DNA of 64,000 bases from Arthrobacter tumbae (GTDB lineage: Bacteria; Actinomycetota; Actinomycetes; Actinomycetales; Micrococcaceae), in the NCBI RefSeq assembly GCF_016907495.1, contig NZ_JAFBCC010000001.1, positions 434,001-498,000 of the forward strand, written 5' to 3'. Below, one piece after another: positions 58,901 through 64,000 of the stretch; position 1 is the first letter of the stretch, and each line of letters starts with the position of its first letter. Both the position numbers and the translations under genes were made by a program. The notes beneath the pieces are model-generated. The model did not search any database. It was given only the letters and a program-made list of their open reading frames with translations, and was not told the origin of the DNA.

Positions 58901-60083
58901 GTGTTTCATGCAGGGAGGCGAGCTTCGGCTGCACTGCCTTCTCGTTGCGGACGATGGCCCGAACCAGCTGATCCTTCAGCTGTGCGGAGTTGCTGTTGGC
59001 GTTCAGTTGCAGCACGAGTGAGCCAAGGTTCACTGCATCGAGTTCCCGGACGAACTGGTTCAGGGTCCCGCGGCGCTCGGCGACCACGAGCACGCTCTTG
59101 CCCTGCTCCGCCAGGGCGGCGGCCGCGTTCAGCGCCGTTTGCGTCTGGCCTGTTCCGGGAGGTGCGGATACAACCACTGAACCGCCGGCGCTGACGGCGT
59201 CAAGGACCCGCTGCTGCCCGGGGTCCGCATCGAGGATCAGGAACTCGGTGGACGGGTGCCTGTCATCCAACGGCATATCCCGCGACGCCACGTCAGCACC
59301 CGAGGGGGCATCGATGCCCTCCCGTGCAGCGTCCATGAGCGCTGACAGCAACGGATGCTCCGGGCGGACGGCTGAGTCCGCTCCAACATCGGCGAGGTCA
59401 GCAAAGGTCGACACCAGGATGTGGTGCTCGACGGTCATACCGCGCACGTTGTCAGTCAACGCACGGAGGCGGTCGAGCACGGGATGCGGATCGAACCGGG
59501 CCGTGCTGTAGGCAAGCTGCGCGACGGCGTCGGCGTCGAAGTCGATCCCGTGGTCTGCCTGCAGCGTTCGCACCAGCGCCGGGTTGAGCCGTGCCTGCTC
59601 TGTGAGCTGGAGTTCGTAGTCGTCCTGGGAGCCGTGGACAGTCAATGCAACGGAGGTGAGCAGGACCGGTGCGGTCAGTGAGTCCGTGCGGCCGCCGTCG
59701 TCCATGGTCCGCCAGGAAGCGGTGCCCGCAGCAAGGTAGCCGACATCGATTCCGCGTTCAGTGGCGAGTTCATACACCTTGGCGCGCAGCAGCCGCGCGG
59801 CCTTCATGGCTGCGGCGTACTGGTCGGGATCACGCAGCAGGGTGGACAGGCGCGTGCGGCGGCCGGCCAGAAGCTGCGCAAGGCCGGACGGATGCGCGTG
59901 CGTGAGATCGATGCTGTTGGAGCGCGACGGCGTGAAATGCAGCAGCGTATCTGTTCCCGCGTGCGGACCCAGCCTGCGAAGCCACGGAATCAGGAAATCC
60001 TCGGCGGAGTCCCCGGCATCCTGCACTGGCACGGTTGTCCTCTTCCCTGCGGCCTCACGGCCTGATCTTGACCAGATAGGCAT
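55962..60083 (-). CDS. Large SF1-helicase-like protein with altered ATPase motifs and a nuclease-like C-terminus
   Basis: A 1373-residue protein. The Walker A region is APPGTGQTQT (307-316), with Gln313 where the catalytic Lys should be. Motif II reads VLDAESIS instead of DEAS, and motif III GDDRLGGP instead of GDxxQLPP. The late helicase motif VAAMTRARYRLHVL is intact. C-terminal VAIESDGSDRYRG and LRPQLLERMGWRYLPLW fit a Vsr/PD-(D/E)XK-like (MTES_1575-type) nuclease. The last ~90 residues are a Ser/Pro/acidic tail. Possible roles are DNA repair or phage defence; ATPase activity is doubtful. It is convergent with the SAF gene. The frame extends to 60083 without a clear ribosome site. Confidence 0.75.
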   Translation of the reverse strand: MPIWSRSGREAAGKRTTVPVQDAGDSAEDFLIPWLRRLGPHAGTDTLLHFTPSRSNSIDLTHAHPSGLAQLLAGRRTRLSTLLRDPDQYAAAMKAARLLRAKVYELATERGIDVGYLAAGTASWRTMDDGGRTDSLTAPVLLTSVALTVHGSQDDYELQLTEQARLNPALVRTLQADHGIDFDADAVAQLAYSTARFDPHPVLDRLRALTDNVRGMTVEHHILVSTFADLADVGADSAVRPEHPLLSALMDAAREGIDAPSGADVASRDMPLDDRHPSTEFLILDADPGQQRVLDAVSAGGSVVVSAPPGTGQTQTALNAAAALAEQGKSVLVVAERRGTLNQFVRELDAVNLGSLVLQLNANSNSAQLKDQLVRAIVRNEKAVQPKLASLHETLVSHRHKLLDHVRSLHNVRSRWGCSPYQAMQSLAELTSLNPAPATTVRLKRSVMDSIPNRTELTTRLRRAAELGGFSKEATQSPWYGAKLRNRKETEHAHSLAVDLARDIPLLREKVGAVAAHSHIELGTTFEEWGGQLDLLVAVRASLDKFTPDIFDRPVTDLISATASSSWRRERTIEMSSMTRSRLRRVAKEYVRPGVHIADLHQSLVEVQEQRTLWTKYATTERHPAVPTGLAEINSFYRAIDSKLHELTATLAGTAGEPQLSAMPLGELATRLSDLARDRQSLATLPERTLLLDEMRDNGLGELLDDLAAREVGPRQVGAELELAWWQSALEAMISGDDYLAMSDGASLRTLEAEYRLADNAHVASGAGRIRWALAERWRAALETMPAEADQLRALLRESEPGLDALSGQADELVTALMPVWAASPLVLPLVLPQGKTFDAVIVLDAESISLQSVVPALARSRQVIAFGDDRLGGPRSFTVSVEDERRNTTEHLPSAYRALAAVLPSLTLRDVYRGVDKDLATFLSERFYDNELTRLPSAAEVTAMERAFTVEYLPDGTGMPSSDHDGVESVAAEVTRVVDLVFEHIRKRPSYSLAVVTASARHAQRVGEAVRLSMADAPWATDFFLPGNESFRVVPIDRAAGLTRDAVIFSLGFGRTPHGRALHNFGPLSAPGGRGKFVAAMTRARYRLHVLTCFRPEDLDPERLGHGALDFYELLRRELSEDREQGRAVPVEAANEDPLVADLVERLRHRGASVRSNHGGVLDIVAAPGADAATSDDSAAPFVPPVAIESDGSDRYRGMTVRERSRLRPQLLERMGWRYLPLWTIEVFTDPEGCADRVSGYLGLEQAARQRPRRSAQEPPPANGESMEIGEATGTGADSNPSKDNSDAAVGDAAVRKAEHAAKDEPANASGTAQPATGASPSAQPSSEATTSTAPHGDVIPQRAGEDDPRSWNDDDGNHDEWLKEQKPPHWS

Positions 60084-60176
60084 GTCTTACAAGCTAGCCG
60101 ACGCTGCCCCACGGAAGCTGCAAGCAACGCGGACCGGCGTCGGATTTTCACCCAGTGATCTGCTGTTCGTCCTCCG

Positions 60177-60199
60177 CCGCCGGCAACGGCTGCCGGCGG
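60177..60199. terminator. Hairpin just after guaA
   Basis: CCGCCGGCA (60177-60185) pairs with TGCCGGCGG (60191-60199), 5-nt loop. It begins 5 nt after the guaA stop. No T-run. Confidence 0.5.
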
Positions 60200-60203
60200 A
60201 GCG

Positions 60204-61790
60204 CTACTCCCACTCGATGGTTCCCGGCGGCTTGCTGGTGACGTCGAGGACCACGCGGTTGACGCCGTCGACCTCGTTGGTGATGCGGTTGGAGATCCGT
60301 GCCAGAAGCTCATACGGCAGCCGGGACCAGTCAGCGGTCATGGCGTCTTCGCTGGATACCGGACGCAGCACGATCGGGTGCCCGTAAGTGCGTCCGTCGC
60401 CCTGAACGCCGACGCTGCGCACATCGGCCAGCAGGACCACAGGCATCTGCCAGACCTCGTTGTCGAGGCCTGCCGCCGTGAGTTCGGCACGGGCGATGGC
60501 GTCTGCCTTGCGGAGCAGTTCGAGACGTTCAGCGTTGACGGAGCCGACAATGCGGATTCCGAGACCCGGGCCGGGGAACGGTTGGCGCCCGACGATTTCC
60601 GCCGGAAGGCCCAACTGGGCGCCGACTGCGCGTACCTCGTCCTTGAACAGGGTGCGCAGCGGCTCGACGAGCTCGAACTGCAGGTCCTCCGGGAGCCCGC
60701 CCACGTTGTGGTGGCTCTTGATGTTGGCTGCGCCCTCGCCACCGCCGGATTCGACGACGTCCGGATACAGCGTGCCCTGCACGAGGAACCGGATCTTCTC
60801 GCCGTGAGCTTCGGCGTCAGCCATGATGGCCCGTTCGGCTTCCTCGAAGGCGCGGATGAACTCCCGCCCGATGATCTTGCGCTTGGTTTCAGGGTCTTCG
60901 ACGCCCTCAAGGGCATCAAGGAACCGCTTCTCCTCGTTCGCGATGTAGAGGTTGACGCCGGTAGCAGCAACGAAATCCCGTTCCACCTGTTCGGCTTCAC
61001 CCTCGCGGAGCAGTCCGTGGTCAACGAAGACGCAGGTGAGCTGATCGCCCACCGCACGCTGCACCAGGGCCGCAGCGACGGCGGAGTCCACGCCGCCTGA
61101 CAGCCCGCAGATCACGCGCGCGTCCCCCACCTGCTGGCGGATGCGTTCGACCTGTTCCTCGACGATGTTGCCGGTGGTCCAGTTGGGATGCAGGCGGGCG
61201 CCCTTGAACAGGAAGTTTTCCAGTACCTGCTGCCCGTGCGCCGAATGCTTGACCTCGGGATGCCATTGCACACCGTAGAGCTGCTTGCCCTCGTGGGCGA
61301 ACGCGGCTACGGGCGCACCGGCTGTGCTGGCCAGGACCTCAAAGCCGGCCGGGGCGGCCTGGACGGAGTCACCGTGGCTCATCCAGGCATTCTGGTGGTC
61401 CGGGGTTCCCTCGAGGATGGACCGGGCACCGGGGGAAACGGCGACGTCAGTGGATCCGTATTCACGCAGGCCTGTTTTCGCGACCGTACCGCCAAGCGCA
61501 GATGCCATGGCCTGGAAGCCGTAGCAGATGCCGAGGACGGGGACGCCTGCGTCGAAGAGTTCAGGATCCACGCGCGGCGCGCCTTCGGCATACACGCTGG
61601 AAGGACCGCCGGAGAGGATGATCGCCACCGGGTTGCGTGCGAGCATCTCCTGGGTGCTGATCGTGTGCGGAACGATCTCGGAGTAGACGTCCGCTTCCCG
61701 AACGCGGCGGGCGATCAGCTGGGCGTACTGGGCGCCGTAATCGACGACGAGTACCGGCTGGTGTTCTGGAGCAGAAGCGGGCGTAGTCAC
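60204..61790 (-). CDS. guaA: GMP synthase (glutamine-hydrolysing)
   Basis: Converts XMP, glutamine and ATP to GMP. It is 528 residues. The class I glutamine amidotransferase domain has the triad C89 (GICYGFQ), H177 and E179 (QWHPEVKH). The ATP pyrophosphatase domain carries [14 protein letters not shown] (P-loop), and the dimerisation domain ends [11 protein letters not shown]. It starts at GTG 61790, 6 nt from TATTGT (leaderless). Upstream genes for DUF3817 and SURF1 run in the same direction. Confidence 0.97.
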   Translation of the reverse strand: MTTPASAPEHQPVLVVDYGAQYAQLIARRVREADVYSEIVPHTISTQEMLARNPVAIILSGGPSSVYAEGAPRVDPELFDAGVPVLGICYGFQAMASALGGTVAKTGLREYGSTDVAVSPGARSILEGTPDHQNAWMSHGDSVQAAPAGFEVLASTAGAPVAAFAHEGKQLYGVQWHPEVKHSAHGQQVLENFLFKGARLHPNWTTGNIVEEQVERIRQQVGDARVICGLSGGVDSAVAAALVQRAVGDQLTCVFVDHGLLREGEAEQVERDFVAATGVNLYIANEEKRFLDALEGVEDPETKRKIIGREFIRAFEEAERAIMADAEAHGEKIRFLVQGTLYPDVVESGGGEGAANIKSHHNVGGLPEDLQFELVEPLRTLFKDEVRAVGAQLGLPAEIVGRQPFPGPGLGIRIVGSVNAERLELLRKADAIARAELTAAGLDNEVWQMPVVLLADVRSVGVQGDGRTYGHPIVLRPVSSEDAMTADWSRLPYELLARISNRITNEVDGVNRVVLDVTSKPPGTIEWE

Positions 61791-61835
61791 GCGTCAACAA
61801 TAGTGGTAGCGCGGGTGAGGCTGCACATCATTGAG

Positions 61836-62300
61836 TCAGTACCGGGCCTTCGCTTCGGGATGGGCCGCGAGTTCTTCCTCCACGCGGCGGTGGACGCGCT
61901 TCTCCACGATGAAGGAGAGCAGCGGGACCACGCCGCCCAGGGCAATGATCACGAACTGGGAGAACGGCCAGCGCATGAACTGCCAGAGCCGGAAATCAGC
62001 GATCAGGTACACCACGTACAGCCAGCCATGGACGATGAGCACGGCGGTTGACAGGTTGAACCCACCCGCGCCGTCCACCTGTGCCTCGTCAACCAGACCG
62101 AGTGCGCCGGCCGACCCTCCGGCGATGATTTCCGCACCGAAGCCGTACTTCGCAATCATCTCCACCACGACGAGCAGCAGCATGACGCCGGTCGCGTAGG
62201 CCAGCACCTTGTAGAAGCTGAGCGCCGATCGGATCTGGGCGTGTGTTCCCCCGAAGCGGCGTTTACCGGTGGGGCTCTTTGCTGGTGCGGAGTCGGTCAC
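61836..62300 (-). CDS. DUF3817 membrane protein
   Basis: A 154-residue protein with three to four membrane segments (YKVLAYATGVMLLLVVVEMI, LSTAVLIVHGWLYVVYLIADF, FVIIALGGVVPLLSFIVEKRV) in the DUF3817 arrangement. It starts at GTG 62300, overlapping the SURF1 stop by 4 bp; the open frame to 62453 is inside that gene. The pair next to guaA is common in actinobacteria. Function unknown. Confidence 0.88.
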   Translation of the reverse strand: MTDSAPAKSPTGKRRFGGTHAQIRSALSFYKVLAYATGVMLLLVVVEMIAKYGFGAEIIAGGSAGALGLVDEAQVDGAGGFNLSTAVLIVHGWLYVVYLIADFRLWQFMRWPFSQFVIIALGGVVPLLSFIVEKRVHRRVEEELAAHPEAKARY

Positions 62301-63121
62301 GTTCTTACCTCGTCGGTTGTGGGTTCGGTCTGTTGTGGGGAGTGCAGATCGGCCGTGATGTCCTGATCCTGTTCCTCTTCCAGCGTGCGGCGGTGATCGT
62401 CGGCAACGAGCCGCCACCAGAGGAAGAAGGCAAATCCGGCGAAGACGAACCACTCCACGGCATAGAAGATGTTGAGCCAGTTGAGCGGCGTCTCCTGCGG
62501 CTGCGGACCTATTTCCACTGCCTCCAGCGGCGCCTCAGGCTGGACGGTGCTGCCGTCCAGAACGGTCTCGAAGGAGACAACGAATCCGGAATACACCAGG
62601 GGTACATCCCACACGTTGATGAGCTGCGCAACGGACAGGGTGGGAACCTGCCCGGGAACGGGCAGCTGAACCGCTGGGGCTTCCGTTGGGAGCAGCCTTC
62701 CTTCCACGACGGCCGCACCCGCGCGCTCGGGCACCTCTGATGCGGCTTCAGCCTCAGGGACCCAGCCGTGAACCACGGGCAGGACGGCTGCGGGCCGGCC
62801 GGACCCGGCCACCTCGAATGCGGAGACCACCCACAGGCCGTCGCGGTCACCCTGCAGACGCGTCTGCACCAGAACCCGGGTGTCCGGCAGGAAGCGGCCT
62901 TCCATCCTGACCATCTGGTCTGCGACGCCGGCAGTCATGGGGATGCCCGGCTGAAAGACCTCGGGAAGGGGCTGGATCTGCTCGGTGGTACTGGGAGGAG
63001 GTGGGGCGGAATCCTGCGAGCGCGAGAACTGCCACTGACTCAGGAGGACGAAAAGCGCGGCAATAGCCATGGCGAGGATCAGCGAAAGGATCCATCGCGG
63101 CTTGAGCGCGGTTTTCAACAC
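62297..63121 (-). CDS. SURF1-family cytochrome oxidase assembly protein
   Basis: A 274-residue protein with two membrane helices (WILSLILAMAIAALFVLLSQWQF and LNIFYAVEWFVFAGFAFFLWW) around a large external domain that contains PVVHGWVPE and the SURF1-type WQFSR near the first helix. SURF1 helps insert heme a into cytochrome c oxidase; here, however, no oxidase genes are nearby. GTG 63121 is 6 nt from TACCGT (leaderless). The downstream gene is coupled. Confidence 0.88.
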   Translation of the reverse strand: MLKTALKPRWILSLILAMAIAALFVLLSQWQFSRSQDSAPPPPSTTEQIQPLPEVFQPGIPMTAGVADQMVRMEGRFLPDTRVLVQTRLQGDRDGLWVVSAFEVAGSGRPAAVLPVVHGWVPEAEAASEVPERAGAAVVEGRLLPTEAPAVQLPVPGQVPTLSVAQLINVWDVPLVYSGFVVSFETVLDGSTVQPEAPLEAVEIGPQPQETPLNWLNIFYAVEWFVFAGFAFFLWWRLVADDHRRTLEEEQDQDITADLHSPQQTEPTTDEVRT

Positions 63122-63196
63122 CCCTTAACGGTACTTCGTGCCGTTGGAAGCGAACGAATTGCGGCCCCCTCCAGGAGACGGAGATCACTCCCCCAA

Positions 63197-63224
63197 AAAG
63201 TGATTGGGAATCATCTATCACTTT
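63197..63224. promoter_or_regulatory. Inverted repeat in the ABC-exporter promoter
   Basis: AAAGTGAT (63197-63204) and ATCACTTT (63217-63224) are exact complements with a 12-nt spacer. The right arm overlaps the expected -35 position for TACGAT (63239-63244), which is 8 nt from GTG 63253. Candidate operator. Confidence 0.45.
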
Positions 63225-63252
63225 GCGGGATTTGCTACTACGATTGTTTCTC

Positions 63253-64000
63253 GTGCGCTCGTACCCCTACCCCGATCCAGGCCGCCCTGACCTCAGGTCG
63301 CCGTCCCGCTATCTGTTGTGGCTCGCGTCCAGACAGAAAGGCACCCTGGCTGCCGCCGTCGTGCTGGAAACGCTCCTCATGGTGGCGCAGGCAGTTGTTC
63401 CCTTCGCACTGGGCCGCGCCATCGATCAGGGAATCATCGGCCGCAGCTGGGACGCGCTGCTGTGGTGGGTCCTCATCCTCGTTGCCCTCACCGTGGGGCA
63501 GGCGTTCGCGGGCATGCTGGCGCACCGCGCGGCGATCAGCAACTGGATGCAGGCGGCCTTCAAGTCGATCCGTCTCGTGGGCTACAAGATCACCCGCACG
63601 GGTGACGCACTGCCGCAGAAGCTTTCAACCGGCGAGGTGGTGTCCACGGCGGCGTCCGATGCTACCCGCCTGGGCGAGATCTTCTACGTCGCCGCCCGCC
63701 TCGCGGGTGCGCTGGTTTCCTGGCTCGTGGTGTGCGCGCTCATTGCGCTGAGTTCGGTCATGCTCGCGGTTGTTGTGCTGATCGGTGTTCCGGCGTGCTG
63801 CGCGCTGCTCCTGTTTGTGGTGCGTCCGTTGCAGGCCCGTCAGCGCGAACAGCGTGATGCTTCGGGGAAGATGACCGCCGTCGGCGCCGACACTGTCGCC
63901 GGCCTTCGCGTGCTGCGCGGGATCGGCGGGGAGCACATCTTCGTCAACCGGTACCGTGAGCGGTCAGCGGAAACGCGCGACGCCGGCATCAAGGTTGCGC
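63253..64000 (+). CDS. ABC exporter, N-terminal membrane part (cut by window end)
   Basis: The first 249 codons of a transmembrane-ATPase fusion exporter. A short N-terminus (SYPYPDPGRPDLRSPSRYL) leads into four hydrophobic segments of the type I exporter fold: GTLAAAVVLETLLMVAQAVVPF, LLWWVLILVALTVGQAF, the region around VSWLVVCALIALSSVM, and LIGVPACCALLLFVV, followed by the coupling-helix region GADTVAGLRVLRGIGGE. The ATPase half is outside the window. Substrate unknown. It is divergent from SURF1, and an inverted repeat lies in the shared promoter region. Confidence 0.85.
   Translation, partial: MRSYPYPDPGRPDLRSPSRYLLWLASRQKGTLAAAVVLETLLMVAQAVVPFALGRAIDQGIIGRSWDALLWWVLILVALTVGQAFAGMLAHRAAISNWMQAAFKSIRLVGYKITRTGDALPQKLSTGEVVSTAASDATRLGEIFYVAARLAGALVSWLVVCALIALSSVMLAVVVLIGVPACCALLLFVVRPLQARQREQRDASGKMTAVGADTVAGLRVLRGIGGEHIFVNRYRERSAETRDAGIKVA

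Noticed and set aside
1..64000. tRNA, rRNA, CRISPR array and complete insertion sequences
   Set aside because: No cloverleaf, rRNA segment, spacer-repeat array, transposase or integrase was recognised by reading both strands. A covariance-model search would settle small RNAs.

Overview
The window looks like chromosomal DNA of a high-GC actinobacterium of the Micrococcaceae (Arthrobacter-like). Support: strong G/C third-codon bias, frequent GTG/TTG starts, many promoters fused to start codons (TANNNT, 6-8 nt, then the start), an actinobacterial-type DapD, a seven-iron FdxA next to DapC, and the galU / rimJ / 5-FCL / fmdB / SAF-protein neighbourhood known from actinobacteria. No rRNA, tRNA, CRISPR array, complete insertion sequence or integrase was found.

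Layout. 0-11.3 kb is core metabolism: dapE and dapD (divergent, lysine/peptidoglycan), galE, gltA, the fdxA-dapC pair, small regulators and typA. 11.4-23.9 kb is a catabolic/transport island: an oligopeptide-type ABC transporter (oppA, oppB, oppC and a fused ATPase) beside a dimethylglycine-oxidase-like flavoprotein, an IclR regulator and a stand-alone GcvT/DmdA-like protein. This suggests uptake and tetrahydrofolate-linked demethylation of an N- or S-methylated compound. 23.9-28.6 kb is an accessory strip (VOC protein, zinc-ribbon hypothetical, ArfB, OYE reductase, MerR regulator, quinone-oxidoreductase-like enzyme). It is punctuated by direct repeats of the 3' end of ychF, the gene at its right border. 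28.6-37 kb returns to core genes: ychF, rmuC, ispH, xseAB, a PPK2 kinase and an AlaA-type aminotransferase. 37-40.7 kb is an OpuC-type compatible-solute ABC operon. 40.9-47.1 kb carries rsgA, a Nudix hydrolase, an N-acetylglucosamine-kinase-like gene, two Lrp/AsnC regulators and an MFS/ArsR unit. 47.2-49.9 kb is a three-gene two-component unit. 50-64 kb holds a phosphotransferase, galU/rimJ, 5-FCL, fmdB, a SAF protein, a 1373-residue degenerate helicase with a nuclease-like tail, guaA, DUF3817, SURF1 and the start of an ABC exporter.

The most notable observations are these. (1) A strip flanked and subdivided by copies of the ychF 3' end, resembling an integration or accretion site without an integrase. 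(2) Inside it, a MerR regulator between two genes whose promoters carry the same 29-bp operator/promoter block in opposite orientation. (3) A large helicase-like protein with substituted Walker A lysine and altered motif II. (4) An OppB permease with about 200 extra residues that look like six added membrane segments. (5) One palindrome arm, ACGACGACGGC, used in two intergenic terminators and also found inside two coding sequences, where it encodes similar DDDGA..AVV peptides.
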